DNA of 64,000 bases, from contig NC_021741.1 in assembly GCF_000422085.1 (NCBI RefSeq), positions 2,356,001 through 2,420,000 of the forward strand, in the 5' to 3' direction. The notes beneath the pieces were generated by a model, which was not told where the DNA came from, searched no databases, and saw nothing but the letters and a program-made list of their open reading frames with translations. Each line of letters starts with the position of its first letter. Within the stretch, counting starts at the first letter, position 1. Made by a program: the position numbers and the translations under genes. The stretch comes from Serratia liquefaciens ATCC 27592 (lineage in GTDB: Bacteria; Pseudomonadota; Gammaproteobacteria; Enterobacterales; Enterobacteriaceae). Below, piece after piece: positions 18,598 to 28,114 of this stretch.

Positions 18598-18897
18598 TTA
18601 CTGTGCGGTTTTGGTATCTTGACTGGTGCCGGTCTGGGCCGCATCACCGCTGTCGTCGCCGTTGCTCAGGCGAGTATATACAATCTTTTGGGTGTCGTTC
18701 TCGCAGTGGCCAACCACCAGCCCGCCGGCCTGTTGGGCCTGATCGTTAGGCACGATGTCCAACTTGAAGCCGGATTCCGGCACGCCGTTGTTGATAATTT
18801 TCTGCGAAATGTCCGCCTTCACGCTCTCGCACGAGGCCAGGGCGGCCAGGGGGGCTGCGGCCATCAGCACTGCACCCAAGATAAGCGCTTTTTTCAT
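18598..18897 (-). CDS. ynfD: DUF1161 periplasmic protein YnfD
   Basis: This 99-residue exported protein has a signal peptide (MKKALILGAVLMAAAPLAALA) and the DUF1161 core ADISQKIINNGVPESGFKLDI. Two cysteines (in SCESVK and GHCEND) could form a disulphide. The chosen ATG has AAGGA seven bases upstream; the preceding TTG is unlikely. The C-terminal tail (GDAAQTGTSQDTKTAQ) is low-complexity. The function is unknown in E. coli as well. Confidence 0.88.
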   Translation of the reverse strand: MKKALILGAVLMAAAPLAALASCESVKADISQKIINNGVPESGFKLDIVPNDQAQQAGGLVVGHCENDTQKIVYTRLSNGDDSGDAAQTGTSQDTKTAQ

Positions 18898-18985
18898 CAA
18901 TTCGTCCTTTTTGAGAATGGGCTTCCTTAGTCAGAATAGCAGCAACGGCGGCGGAGAGTAACGGCCGCCGCGTGCTGCCGCAAGA

Positions 18986-19354
18986 TTAAGGATTAATCTG
19001 ACGACCGGTCTGACGATCCAGACACTTGCGAGTATTGGGTTCCCAATATGCATTAACGTTCAGGCTGTCGTTGCAGCGGTCTTCGTTATCAATCGCCTTG
19101 TCTACCTTGTCGAACTCTTTCTCCACGCGGGTGTTGACCTTATGGCGCAGAGATTTGGTGTCGTTGAACTGTTCTTTGCTCTGACGAGCCGCTTCGGTAC
19201 TCATGGCGCCGCTGTTACTGCCGTCGACGGTCACGCAGGTGCTGCCCTGAGTGCAACTGGCGGCCAGTGCCGGTGCCTGCCAGGCGCCCATCAGCATCAG
19301 CATGGCGACCGGCAGCATCCCGCGCAGCAGTCGTTGAGTAGAAAGTGTTTTCAT
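18986..19354 (-). CDS. ynfB: DUF1283 exported protein YnfB
   Basis: This 122-residue protein has a signal peptide ending near ALA-ASC and the DUF1283 core: [27 protein letters not shown], then [20 protein letters not shown]. This matches E. coli YnfB closely. Four cysteines (CTQGSTC, RCND, KCLD) may form periplasmic disulphides. It precedes ynfD on the same strand with a gap of about 90 bases. The function is unknown. Confidence 0.9.
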   Translation of the reverse strand: MKTLSTQRLLRGMLPVAMLMLMGAWQAPALAASCTQGSTCVTVDGSNSGAMSTEAARQSKEQFNDTKSLRHKVNTRVEKEFDKVDKAIDNEDRCNDSLNVNAYWEPNTRKCLDRQTGRQINP

Positions 19355-19502
19355 CGTTTCATCCTTATGAGTTAGTGTTGCCTGATAGCGGCAGCACTGG
19401 CTTTAACGCGCCCTCGGGCGTGCTGATAAATATACCATCCTGCTCTTGGAGTGCACCAATTAAGCGCCGCATCGTTTACTTTACAGAGAGAAAGCTTTCC
19501 CC

Positions 19503-19829
19503 ATGTTAAAGACCACCCTGTTATTTTTCGCCACTGCTCTGGCTGAGATCGTCGGCTGTTTCTTACCTTATTTGTGGTTGAAAAAGGGCGCCAGCGCCTG
19601 GCTGCTGCTGCCGGCGGCGGCCAGCCTGATGCTGTTTGTTTGGTTATTGACGCTGCATCCTGCAGCCAGCGGGCGCGTATATGCGGCGTATGGCGGAGTC
19701 TACGTTGCGACGGCACTGTTGTGGCTGCGGGTGGTTGACGGGGTGAAACTGTCGGCGTTGGACTGGCTGGGCGCCGGGGTGGCGCTGGCGGGGATGCTGA
19801 TTATTGTTTCGGGCTGGCGAGCGGCCTGA
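19503..19829 (+). CDS. ynfA: UPF0060 membrane protein YnfA
   Basis: This 108-residue protein with four predicted membrane helices belongs to the YnfA family, which has the small multidrug resistance fold. Typical segments are [18 protein letters not shown] near the N-terminus, [15 protein letters not shown] in the third helix, and [16 protein letters not shown] in the fourth. It faces ynfB across 148 bases, the same neighbourhood as in E. coli. Confidence 0.95.
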   Translation: MLKTTLLFFATALAEIVGCFLPYLWLKKGASAWLLLPAAASLMLFVWLLTLHPAASGRVYAAYGGVYVATALLWLRVVDGVKLSALDWLGAGVALAGMLIIVSGWRAA

Positions 19830-19864
19830 CAAGCGGCGGCAGGGGCTGGCCCTGCCGCATAAAA

Positions 19865-20614
19865 TCACGCTTCGCGGTGGATATTCAATCCGGCAAAGGA
19901 TTGGCTGACCGGCATGATCTCCAGCGAGTTGATGTTAACGTGGGCCGGCAGAGTCGCCACCCAGAACACCGACTCGGCAATATCTTCCGGCGTCAACGCA
20001 TTGGCGCCGTCGTAGACCTTATCCACCTTGCCGTCATCGCCTTTGAAGCGCACGTTAGAGAATTCCGTTCCGCCCACCAGGCCTGGCTCAATGTCGGTTA
20101 CGCGGATGCGGGTGCCGTGCAGGTCGGCGCGCAGGCCGAGGCTGAATTGCTTGACGAAGGCCTTGGTCGCGCCGTAGACGTTACCGCCGGGATAGGGCCA
20201 GTTGGCAGCAACGGAGCCGATATTGATCACATGGCCGACGTTGCGTTCAACCATTGCCGGCAGCAGGGCGCGGGTCATGTTCACCAGGCCTTTGGCATTG
20301 GTGTCGATCATGGTTTCCCAATCATCGGCGTTGGCCTTGTGCGCAGGCTCCAAACCTAACGCCAGACCGGCGTTGTTCACCAGCACGTCAATCTGGCGCA
20401 GTGCCGCAGGCAGCTCATCAATCACCTGCTGAATTGCCGCGCGATTACGTACGTCCAGACGGACGATATGCAGCGCCTCGCCCAATTCGTCTTTCAACTC
20501 TTCCAGACGCTCAATACGGCGGCCGGAGGCGATTACCTGATGGCCTTCGCGGATAAAACGTCGTGTGATGGACTCACCAAACCCTGAGGTGGCGCCCGTG
20601 ACAAAAATGATCAT
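19865..20614 (-). CDS. ydfG: NADP-dependent 3-hydroxy acid dehydrogenase YdfG
   Basis: This short-chain dehydrogenase oxidises L-allo-threonine, D-serine, 3-hydroxypropionate and related 3-hydroxy acids with NADP, and in E. coli acts in malonic semialdehyde reduction. The nucleotide-binding loop TGATSGFG is at residues 6-13, NNAGLALG near 81, the catalytic serine in INIGSVA and the YGATK pair near 147-151. The E. coli protein is the same length when the start is taken at MIIFVTG; AGGA lies eight bases upstream of that ATG. The frame extends five codons further without support. Confidence 0.95.
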   Translation of the reverse strand: MIIFVTGATSGFGESITRRFIREGHQVIASGRRIERLEELKDELGEALHIVRLDVRNRAAIQQVIDELPAALRQIDVLVNNAGLALGLEPAHKANADDWETMIDTNAKGLVNMTRALLPAMVERNVGHVINIGSVAANWPYPGGNVYGATKAFVKQFSLGLRADLHGTRIRVTDIEPGLVGGTEFSNVRFKGDDGKVDKVYDGANALTPEDIAESVFWVATLPAHVNINSLEIMPVSQSFAGLNIHREA

Positions 20615-20701
20615 GCTACTGTTCCTCAACTGTTTTTAACCACATGCTAATAGCATTAGCATAATCCCGGTTTAAGTGGCAGTGGTTATCGGCGTCGACA
20701 T

Positions 20702-20741
20702 AAAAAAACCGCCATCGCTGCTGCCAGACGGGCGGTTTTTT
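20702..20741 (-). terminator. Rho-independent terminator of the GNAT gene
   Basis: The inverted repeat AAAAAACCGCC/GGCGGTTTTTT encloses an imperfect inner stem. A- and T-runs on both sides make it usable in either direction; it lies 51 bases after the GNAT stop. Confidence 0.8.
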
Positions 20742-20791
20742 GGTCAGAGGGTTATACACGCCGGGCAGAAAGTGCCCGTTCTGCAATGCAG

Positions 20792-21313
20792 CTACAGCTG
20801 AGGCGGTACGTGGTACACCACGCAGTCATATTTGGTATTTTCGCGTCGGCCTGCCACTACGCCGCCCAGAGATTCGGCGATGCGTCGGCTGGGGGTGTTT
20901 TGTTCTGCCACCGGATAGATAAAGTGACGTGGCCGGTAGCGCTCGCTGGCCCACACCGCCATGGCATGAACGATTTCGCGACCGTAGCCATTACCGTGCA
21001 GGCTCTCTTTTACCCAGATACCCAGCTCCGGGGTGGTGTTGTGCAAGTCATGCAGGCCGCCCATGCCGACAAACTCTTTGCTGTCGCGCAGGCGAGCGAC
21101 GAAAATCAGCTCCTCACCTTCACGGATCAGCGGCAGCCAGGTTTGCCAAACGTTGGCGAAGGCCTCCGGCGACTCTTCAGGCTCAAAATTCATAAAGCGC
21201 GTCAGTGTAGGGGTAATCGCCTGGTAAACATCGTCGGCATCTGCTGCGGTAAAAGGGGCAATCAACAACCGGTCGGTGTTCACGCGGCACTGAGAAAGGT
21301 CACTGTGGATCAT
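20792..21313 (-). CDS. GNAT-family N-acetyltransferase (RimJ/RimL-like)
   Basis: This 173-residue protein has the opening DTRLL-like strand (VNTDRLLIAPFTAADADDVYQAI), the EELIFVARLRDSKEFVGMGGLHDL beta sheet and the acetyl-CoA loop LHGNGYGREIVHAM near residue 110. It then has the ENTPSRRIAESLGG helix typical of RimJ/RimL/SpeG-like enzymes. The substrate could be a ribosomal protein N-terminus, a polyamine or a small molecule and cannot be decided. The ATG at 21313 has GAGG eight bases upstream; a longer frame to 21511 overlaps the next gene and is rejected. Confidence 0.88.
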   Translation of the reverse strand: MIHSDLSQCRVNTDRLLIAPFTAADADDVYQAITPTLTRFMNFEPEESPEAFANVWQTWLPLIREGEELIFVARLRDSKEFVGMGGLHDLHNTTPELGIWVKESLHGNGYGREIVHAMAVWASERYRPRHFIYPVAEQNTPSRRIAESLGGVVAGRRENTKYDCVVYHVPPQL

Positions 21314-21410
21314 TATTATTACCTCGCTTTTCAGGCCAAAACGGCAAAAAATCCGCACCGGTGAAACGGGGCGGATCATCGATATTACGTTGATTGGCGA
21401 CAGATGCGAC

Positions 21411-22853
21411 TTATTTCTGCAATCGCTGAGGCGAGAGCGGCAAAGGTTCGGCCGCCGGTTTTCGCTGGCGTACCTCACTGCCGGCGTTCGGATCCAGGGT
21501 AAAGCTGTCAATCACCGCCAGCAGCGCGATAACGCCGATGACCACAAACGCCAGTTGGAAATCGACCAATGGAATGCGCGCTGTGGACTGCGGCATCAGC
21601 ATTTCCGCCAGGCGCAGTGCCAACGCGCCGATGGCGATACCCAGCCCGCTGCCCATTTGCTGCGATACATTAAACAACGTATTGGCGCCGTTCATTTGCG
21701 GCTGCGGCACTTCGGAAAATGCTAACGTGTTGAGCGCAGTGAACTGCATAGAGCGCGTCAGTCCACTGACGAACAGTAGCCCCAAAATCAGCCAGGTCGG
21801 CGTCTGCGGCGTCAACAACGCGCAGGCGAAAATGGTAGCGGCATTGAGCAAACCGTTCACCACCAGCGTAGTACGGAAGCGAAAACGGTACAGCACCGCC
21901 GAGGTAAAGGGCTTCATCACCAGATTGCCAGCGAACACCGCCAGCACCAACAACCCGGCATCGAAGGCGTTAAGGCCAAACCCAATCTGGAACAATAGCG
22001 GCAGCAAGAAGGGCACGGCGCCGATGGCGATACGGAACAGCGTACCGCCCCAAATTGTGACGGCGTAACTTTTTATCCGCATCGCCCACAGGTTGATTAA
22101 AGGATGTGCCGTACGCTTGGCATGGCGAACCGCCAGTGCACCCAGTGCCAGGCTGCCAAAAATGCACAACGCGGGTACCAGCCAGGACAATTGCGGATGG
22201 TTGATCAGATCCAAACCGAACATCAGGCCGAAACAGGCAATGCCGGTCAGCACGAAGCCGAGTGCGTCAAAGGGAACGCCTTTCTGCGGCGCTTCCTGAG
22301 GGATCAGTCGCCAGGCCAGCCACAGTGCGGCGATGCCCAGCGGCACGTTCAGAATAAAAATCCAGTGCCACGAGGCGTAAGTGGTAATAAATCCCCCGAC
22401 CGGCGGGCCGAGGATCGGGGCCACCAGGCCCGGCCAGGTAATGGTGGCGATGGCTTTGATTAAATCGGGTTTGGCGGTATTGCGCAGCACCACCAGGCGC
22501 CCGACCGGCACCATCAACGCTCCGCCGAAGCCCTGCAGAATTCGGGCAGCAGTAAACGTCGGCAGGTTAACGCTGGCGGCACAGAGCACCGATGCCAGGG
22601 TAAAAATCAGCACTGCCGCCGCGAAGATATTGCGCGCGCCAAAGCGGTTGGCAATCCAGCCGCTGGCAGGAATAAATACCGTCAGCGTCAGAATATAGGC
22701 CGAAATACCGATGTTCATGTCCACCGGTCGCACGCCGAAAGCCGCCGCCATCTGCGGCATGGCGGTGACGATCACTGTCCCGTCGAGGTTTTCCATAAAA
22801 AAGGCACCCGCCACCAGCAGTGGCAGCGCAGTGGCGCGTGAAAAGAAACTCAT
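21411..22853 (-). CDS. DHA2-family MFS exporter (HsrA-like)
   Basis: This protein of about 480 residues with around 14 helices has the DHA2 motif ENLDGTVIVTAMPQM, motif-A-like GWIANRFGARNIF and motif C APILGPPVGGF. It resembles E. coli HsrA (YieO) in the segments ASWHWIFILNVPLGI and MQFTALNTL. The start is uncertain: MSFFSRATALPLL at 22851-22853 fits the first helix, but no good ribosome site is visible, and the frame opens to 22913. No regulator is adjacent. Its substrate is unknown. Confidence 0.85.
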   Translation of the reverse strand: MSFFSRATALPLLVAGAFFMENLDGTVIVTAMPQMAAAFGVRPVDMNIGISAYILTLTVFIPASGWIANRFGARNIFAAAVLIFTLASVLCAASVNLPTFTAARILQGFGGALMVPVGRLVVLRNTAKPDLIKAIATITWPGLVAPILGPPVGGFITTYASWHWIFILNVPLGIAALWLAWRLIPQEAPQKGVPFDALGFVLTGIACFGLMFGLDLINHPQLSWLVPALCIFGSLALGALAVRHAKRTAHPLINLWAMRIKSYAVTIWGGTLFRIAIGAVPFLLPLLFQIGFGLNAFDAGLLVLAVFAGNLVMKPFTSAVLYRFRFRTTLVVNGLLNAATIFACALLTPQTPTWLILGLLFVSGLTRSMQFTALNTLAFSEVPQPQMNGANTLFNVSQQMGSGLGIAIGALALRLAEMLMPQSTARIPLVDFQLAFVVIGVIALLAVIDSFTLDPNAGSEVRQRKPAAEPLPLSPQRLQK

Positions 22854-23022
22854 GGCAAAGCACGCCGGACGAAGCGCGGACAGGATGCGGACATGACAGA
22901 AACCCCGTTTCAAAAATGTTAACGCCGGAAGAGTTTTTGAGGATAACGCATTGCGCCGAGGTTAAAAAGAGGTTGAGCGGGTGATAATTAGCGGGCGCAG
23001 CGCTTGCGCCCGCACAGGGAAA

Positions 23023-25353
23023 TCAGAACTTCACTGAACCTTGCAAATACAGAGTTCGTGGCTGACCGATGTATAGCCCCTTGTTGTTATCGTCGTAAGC
23101 GCGGGTGAAATATTCATGGTTAAACAGGTTTTTAACCCCGACGCCCAGATTCAGTCCGGCCATTTCCGGTCCAAAATCATAGGCGGCGCGCAGGCCCCAC
23201 AGCATATAGCCAGGAATGCGGCCGGTACTGCCGTCGGCACTTTCCGCCACGGTGTTGGCATTGTCGGCGAACTGGCTGGACTGGAATTCACTGTTGAGGT
23301 TGAACGTCCAACTGCCCGGCGTGTAATCCAGCCCCAGCGTACCTTTATGCTTCGGTGAGAACGGCACCTGGTTGCCTTTGTAGGCGCCTTCCTCACGGAT
23401 GGTGGCGTTGACATAGGCATAGCTGGCGTAAACCGTCACGTCGTCCAGTTTGGGAGTCAACTGCGACAGATCGTAACGCAGGTTGCCCTCCAGCCCGGCG
23501 TGTCGAGTTTTGCCACGTGCGGTGACGCTGTCGGTGACCTGGTTCGAATCGTACTGATTATTGAAGTTTATCAGGAACAGGCCAATCTCACCTTGCAGCG
23601 CATCGCCTTCATAGCGGGTGCCCAGTTCCCAGGTTCGCGCTTTTTCCGGTTCGATATTGCCGCTGTCGACCGCTTTACCCATCTGGCTGTATTGCACCGT
23701 GCCGAACGAGCCTTCGGTATTGGCGTACAGGTTCCAATATTCGTTCAGATGATACATGACATTCAGCGCCGGCAGCGGGGCGTTGTAGCTGACGTCGAGG
23801 CGATTATTCTTGATGTAATTATTCTGATAGGAAGAGATATGCTCATAGCGCATGCCCGGCGTGATGGTCCAATCGCCGATATCTATGCGGTCATCAATGT
23901 AAAAGGCGTGGGCGTCAGTGCCGGACTGAGTATCGCGATCGTAAGGGCTGCTGGTTGAAGGTAATACGCCGCTGCTGGCCTTGCTGTAGTAGCGTAGCTC
24001 ATGGGTCGATTCGCTGACGTAGCGATAACCTACGCCGACTTCATGCGCCGACTGGCCCCAACGGAAGCTTTGGCTGTAGCGTGGCTCCACGCCGCGTACC
24101 CAATATTCGCGCGGCGAAAGCGTCAGGTTCTTGCCCTGATCGAGATAGCCGCTGCGCAGGGTATAGGTATAGAAACTCTGCACGTCGAATTTGTGTTGCT
24201 GATTCGGCTGATATTGATAGCCGAAGTTGGCCAACTGGCGACGGCCCCAGAATTTGTCATAAGGACGCGTAGACTGGAATGGATTGGCGTTGTAATCCGC
24301 CCGGCTTAATCCACCCGGCATATCGGCCTGGCCTTCGTAATATTGCAATAAGCTATTAAAGGTGTGCACCTCGTTTGGCGCATAGCGGCTTTTCAACATC
24401 ACGTCGTCGATTTTGGTCGAACTGTGTTCGCGCCAGTCGCTGCCGCGGGTGCCGGAATAAAGCAACGCGCTGCCAAAGCCGTTGTCGGCGGTACCACCGA
24501 TCATCAGGTTGCCGGTGCCTTTGGGGTGATCCTGACGGGAGGTCGGGCTAAGTTGGCCCTGCATGCCGGCTTCCATGCCGAAGGTTTTCGGGATGGCCTT
24601 GGTGACAAAGTTCACTACGCCACCGACGCTTTGCGGCCCGTAACGTACGGCACCGCCGCCGCGGACCACGTCTACCGCATCCATATTGCCGAGGGATACC
24701 GGCGCCAGCGACAGCTGCGGCTGGCCATAAGGGGCAAAGGGCACCGGAATGCCGTCCATCAGCACGGTCGAACGGCTGGCCAGGCGTGGGTTTAAACCAC
24801 GAATGCCGAAATTGAGTGCCATATCGTGGCTGCCGGTGCCGTTATTTTCCGGAGCAACCACGCCCGGCACGCGATTCAGCGCTTCTCGCAAGGTGGTGGC
24901 GCCGGTTTTGGCAAACTCTTCTCGGCGCACCACGTCACGCGCGCCGGCGTGTTCGAATACGTCAATCTGACGGCCTTCAGCCAGCCAGTCACCGACCACG
25001 GTGATGTCTTGTTCTTGCTGCACTGTCGGCTGTTTGACCAGCGTAAAGCCATTAGCTCCCAACGCCTTGGCCTGTAAGCCGCTGCCCGCCAGCAGTGCGT
25101 TCAGCCCCTGATTAACGTCGTAGTTGCCTTTCAGCCCTGGTGAACGCTTGCCGGCGGTCAAACTTCCGTCAACGGACAGCGCAATGCCGGCATGGGCGGC
25201 AAAGGCATTTAACGCGCCATCCAGATCGCCTGCGGGGATCTGATAAGCGGTAGCGGCAACCGGTGCTGTCTGCGCTGCCAGCAAGGGTGAAGCGAATGCC
25301 AGACCCACGGCGACCGCCAGTGGTTGAAGCGGTTTTCCCCAAAAATTGTTCAT
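23023..25353 (-). CDS. FecA-like TonB-dependent receptor with STN signalling domain
   Basis: This 776-residue outer-membrane receptor is close in length to E. coli FecA (774). After the signal peptide (ending LLAAQ) comes an STN domain ([23 protein letters not shown]), which passes the ligand signal to FecR. A TonB-box-like DITVVGD follows near residue 115, then a plug ([50 protein letters not shown]), then a barrel ending in GSVKF with terminal phenylalanine. It lies 110 bases downstream of the fecR-like gene on the same strand, in the fecI-fecR-fecA order. No fecBCDE-like permease follows, so the ligand is unknown; ferric citrate is only one possibility. Confidence 0.93.
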   Translation of the reverse strand: MNNFWGKPLQPLAVAVGLAFASPLLAAQTAPVAATAYQIPAGDLDGALNAFAAHAGIALSVDGSLTAGKRSPGLKGNYDVNQGLNALLAGSGLQAKALGANGFTLVKQPTVQQEQDITVVGDWLAEGRQIDVFEHAGARDVVRREEFAKTGATTLREALNRVPGVVAPENNGTGSHDMALNFGIRGLNPRLASRSTVLMDGIPVPFAPYGQPQLSLAPVSLGNMDAVDVVRGGGAVRYGPQSVGGVVNFVTKAIPKTFGMEAGMQGQLSPTSRQDHPKGTGNLMIGGTADNGFGSALLYSGTRGSDWREHSSTKIDDVMLKSRYAPNEVHTFNSLLQYYEGQADMPGGLSRADYNANPFQSTRPYDKFWGRRQLANFGYQYQPNQQHKFDVQSFYTYTLRSGYLDQGKNLTLSPREYWVRGVEPRYSQSFRWGQSAHEVGVGYRYVSESTHELRYYSKASSGVLPSTSSPYDRDTQSGTDAHAFYIDDRIDIGDWTITPGMRYEHISSYQNNYIKNNRLDVSYNAPLPALNVMYHLNEYWNLYANTEGSFGTVQYSQMGKAVDSGNIEPEKARTWELGTRYEGDALQGEIGLFLINFNNQYDSNQVTDSVTARGKTRHAGLEGNLRYDLSQLTPKLDDVTVYASYAYVNATIREEGAYKGNQVPFSPKHKGTLGLDYTPGSWTFNLNSEFQSSQFADNANTVAESADGSTGRIPGYMLWGLRAAYDFGPEMAGLNLGVGVKNLFNHEYFTRAYDDNNKGLYIGQPRTLYLQGSVKF

Positions 25354-25433
25354 ACCTTCTCCTGATTATTCTATTTTTTGCTGCAGTGTTTTAACTGGAG
25401 TCGGATGAAAACGAAAAAGGGACAATCAAGAAT

Positions 25434-25452
25434 GCGATTTTTTATCATTTTC
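25434..25452 (-). promoter_or_regulatory. Weak Fur-box-like sequence before the fecA-like gene
   Basis: The minus strand reads GAAAATGATAAAAAATCGC, about 13 of 19 matches to GATAATGATAATCATTATC. It lies between the fecR stop and the receptor start. In E. coli the receptor promoter depends mainly on FecI, so this match may be incidental. Confidence 0.35.
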
Positions 25453-25463
25453 ATTTAAATAAA

Positions 25464-26420
25464 TCAGGCGGGGACCACTTTTAACCAATAACGGGTAAAG
25501 CTTTGCAGCCGGATCGGCAGAGTTTGGCTGAGCAGCAGGAGTGCGCGATCGGGCTCCCTCAGGGGGAAACTGCCGCTCACGCGTAGGCCGGCAATGGCAG
25601 GATCGCAATCCAAACGGCCGTGGCGGTAACGCGCCAGTTCGGCAAGCACCTGATCCAGCCGCCATTGACTGACGCTCAGCACGCCGCGGGTCCAGCTGTC
25701 GCCGTTGCCGGCTGCCTGTTGTTGGCCGAATGCCACAGCGCTGAAGCTGATTTGTTCCCCGGCGTCAATCCGTCGTTTTTCCTGTGGGAACTGTGCCAGT
25801 TGGGCTTCTACGGCGTGTTCAAGCACCGTCAGTTTCGTTTGATCGTCGTTTTCTCGCACCAGGAAATGGGTGCCGAGTGCGCGCATGGCACCTTGCCGGC
25901 TTTCGACCCAAAACGGCCGGTCGTCGCGGCCGGTAATCAAACTGATTTCTCCGCTGTGCAACAGGATCAGCCGTTTTTCAGCGCTGTAGCGAACATCGAC
26001 AGCGCTGGCGGTATTGAGTACCAACTGGCTGCCGTCGCTGAGGACGATGGGTTTAATTTCACCGGTAACGGTACGGTAGTCGGCGCGCAGCTCGCGGCCC
26101 AGCGGGGACTGAAAGCCCAACCAACTGCCACCGACGCCCAGCAACAGCAACAGACTTTTCAGCAGGGTGCGGCGATCCAGCGTGGACTGACGGCCGGCCT
26201 GATCGAGCGTGCGATAGCTGAATTTTCCAGGTACGCCCTGCAACTGACTTTGCAGTGCTTCAACGCGTTGCCAGGCCCAGCGGTGATCTTCGTTTTGTTG
26301 GTGCCAGGCCTGCCACTGTTGCCGTTGGTGCTCGGTGACGTTTTCGTCGCATAACAGGGCAAACCATTGGGCGGCCATTTTCAGCGCCTGGCGCTGCTCG
26401 GGGGTGAGGGTGTGGCTCAT
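25464..26420 (-). CDS. FecR-like anti-sigma factor/sigma regulator
   Basis: This 318-residue protein has the FecR arrangement. The N-terminal cytoplasmic domain is rich in W and Q (MAAQWFALLCDENVT, WQAWHQQNEDHRWAWQRVEALQ). One membrane helix follows near residues 88-105 (LLKSLLLLLGVGGSWLGF), then a periplasmic FecR domain (IVLSDGSQLVLNTASAVDVRYS, LLHSGEISLITGRD). It would bind the STN domain of the receptor and activate the sigma factor. Its start overlaps the sigma-factor stop as TAATG, indicating translational coupling. Confidence 0.93.
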   Translation of the reverse strand: MSHTLTPEQRQALKMAAQWFALLCDENVTEHQRQQWQAWHQQNEDHRWAWQRVEALQSQLQGVPGKFSYRTLDQAGRQSTLDRRTLLKSLLLLLGVGGSWLGFQSPLGRELRADYRTVTGEIKPIVLSDGSQLVLNTASAVDVRYSAEKRLILLHSGEISLITGRDDRPFWVESRQGAMRALGTHFLVRENDDQTKLTVLEHAVEAQLAQFPQEKRRIDAGEQISFSAVAFGQQQAAGNGDSWTRGVLSVSQWRLDQVLAELARYRHGRLDCDPAIAGLRVSGSFPLREPDRALLLLSQTLPIRLQSFTRYWLKVVPA

Positions 26421-26941
26421 TACGGGTATTCTGTTTCCAGGCTGAACAGCAGGCAGTGCTCGGCGGCTTTGGCCATGTATTTTTTTACTGAACTGACCGA
26501 AACGCCGAGGCGTTGTGCAATCTCGGCATAGCCCAGTCCTTCGAGCTGCGACAGCAAAAAGGCCTGTTTGATCTTCGGCCCCAGCCCGTCGAGCATGCTG
26601 TCGATGTGTTGCAGACTTTCAAGCAGGCTGTGACGCTGTTCGGGTGAGGGCGCCAGCGCCTCCGGCATCAGCGCCAGCATATCCAGATAAGCGCGCTCCA
26701 GCGTTTTGCGGCGGAAGAAATCGACCATCACCCGCTTGGCGAGGGTGACCAAAAAATCTTTGGGTTCGCGAATAGCGGCGGCGGAGTCGTTTTTCAGGAC
26801 CCGCATGAAGGTGTCCTGTGCCAGGTCGTCGGCGTCAAAAGCGCAACCGAGTCGACGTTGCAGCCAGCCCCGCAGCCAACCGTGATGGGTTGCGTAGAGG
26901 CGTGTAAGCGCATCTGAGGAAGTAGGGGCTGTGGCTGACAT
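26420..26941 (-). CDS. FecI-like ECF sigma factor
   Basis: This 173-residue extracytoplasmic-function sigma factor has region 2 in LTRLYATHHGWLRGWLQRRLG and DADDLAQDTFMRVL, and region 4 in LEGLGYAEIAQRLGVSVSSVKKYMAKA. It heads a fecI-fecR-fecA-type set and would direct RNA polymerase to the receptor promoter when iron is scarce and ligand is present. The ATG at 26939-26941 is preferred to a TTG seven codons upstream. A Fur-box-like sequence lies about 37-56 bases upstream, in line with iron repression. Confidence 0.92.
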   Translation of the reverse strand: MSATAPTSSDALTRLYATHHGWLRGWLQRRLGCAFDADDLAQDTFMRVLKNDSAAAIREPKDFLVTLAKRVMVDFFRRKTLERAYLDMLALMPEALAPSPEQRHSLLESLQHIDSMLDGLGPKIKQAFLLSQLEGLGYAEIAQRLGVSVSSVKKYMAKAAEHCLLFSLETEYP

Positions 26942-26977
26942 GGGTTCCGCGCTGCCGGTCAAAAAAGATGCGCGGAT

Positions 26978-26997
26978 GATAATTGAGAATGGTTATC
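26978..26997 (-). promoter_or_regulatory. Fur box upstream of the fecI-like gene
   Basis: The minus strand reads GATAACCATTCTCAATTATC, a good match to the Fur consensus, 37 bases before the sigma-factor start and overlapping the expected promoter. Confidence 0.75.
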
Positions 26998-27034
26998 GTT
27001 TCAAGTTTGACGCCATCCCTGGCCACGCGAACTT

Positions 27035-28114
27035 TCAACTTTCACTCAAGCGCAGTCCCGTCGCGGCATCGAACAGGTGGATCGCGTCACGGTTGGGCGC
27101 TAACCACAGCGGCTGGTCGTTTTGTGCGTTAATTCGTCCGTTGAACTGTACGTGCAGCCGATAACCGCCCCAGTTGATATGCAGCAGGCTGACATCGCCG
27201 GTGATCTCCATCAGTCGCAGTTGGGCGGCAGGTTGCTCGCTGGTGTCGACCAGGTGGAAGTCATGGGGACGCAGCCCGAGGATCACCTTGCTGCCTGCCA
27301 CAACATGCCGCCATTTCGCGGGCAATGGCAGCCAGAGTTCGCCACAGGCGATGCCAGGCCGGTCGTCGCGCGGCATGACGACGCCGTCCAACAGGTTCAT
27401 TGGCGGTGAGCCGATAAAGCGCGCCACAAAGGTATCGGCGGGGGCGTCGTAGATCTCCAACGGTTTGCCTTGCTGCACGATATTGCCATCTTTCATCACC
27501 ACGATTTGGTCCGCCAGCGTCATGGCTTCAATCTGATCGTGGGTGACATACACCGTGGTGGTTTTGAACTGCTGATGCAGGGCCTTGATCTCGGCACGCA
27601 GCTCCATGCGCAGTTGGGCATCGAGATTGGACAGCGGTTCGTCGAATAAAAATACCTTGGGATTACGCACCATGGCGCGGCCCATCGCTACCCGCTGCCG
27701 TTGGCCGCCGGAGAGTTCTTTTGGATAGCGCTGTAAAAGATGATCGATCGCCAAAATGCGCGCTGCTTGCTGAACCTTGGCCTGCTGCTCAGCCTTGGTT
27801 ACCTTCATCACCCGCATGTGAAAAGCCATGTTTTCCGCCACCGTCAGGTGCGGATAGAGCGCATAGCTCTGGAACACCATGGCGATGTCGCGGTCGGCAG
27901 GATCCAGATCGTTGATCTTCTTTTTATCCAGCAGGATCGTGCCTTCCGTCAGGCTGTCCAGCCCGGCCAACAGGCGCAGCAGCGTGGACTTGCCGCAGCC
28001 TGACGGGCCGACCAGCACGGTAAAACTGCCGTCGGGGATCACCAGATCCAGGGGGTTCAATACCCGCTGTTTGCCATAGTATTTGGCCACTTTTACCAGT
28101 TCTACACTTGCCAT
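27035..28114 (-). CDS. Carbohydrate ABC importer, ATP-binding protein (MalK/UgpC-like)
   Basis: This 359-residue ATPase energises the sugar importer encoded upstream. Walker A is GPSGCGKST near residue 38, the signature LSGGQRQRVAMGRAMVRNP near 135, Walker B VFLFDEPLSNLD and the H-loop histidine in TTVYVTHDQ. A C-terminal TOBE domain (LGLRPHDFHLV) follows, as in MalK and UgpC, which often holds regulatory functions. The start at 28112-28114 overlaps the kinase stop as TGATG with GGAG upstream; the longer frame to 28369 is rejected. It is the last gene of the operon. Confidence 0.95.
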   Translation of the reverse strand: MASVELVKVAKYYGKQRVLNPLDLVIPDGSFTVLVGPSGCGKSTLLRLLAGLDSLTEGTILLDKKKINDLDPADRDIAMVFQSYALYPHLTVAENMAFHMRVMKVTKAEQQAKVQQAARILAIDHLLQRYPKELSGGQRQRVAMGRAMVRNPKVFLFDEPLSNLDAQLRMELRAEIKALHQQFKTTTVYVTHDQIEAMTLADQIVVMKDGNIVQQGKPLEIYDAPADTFVARFIGSPPMNLLDGVVMPRDDRPGIACGELWLPLPAKWRHVVAGSKVILGLRPHDFHLVDTSEQPAAQLRLMEITGDVSLLHINWGGYRLHVQFNGRINAQNDQPLWLAPNRDAIHLFDAATGLRLSES

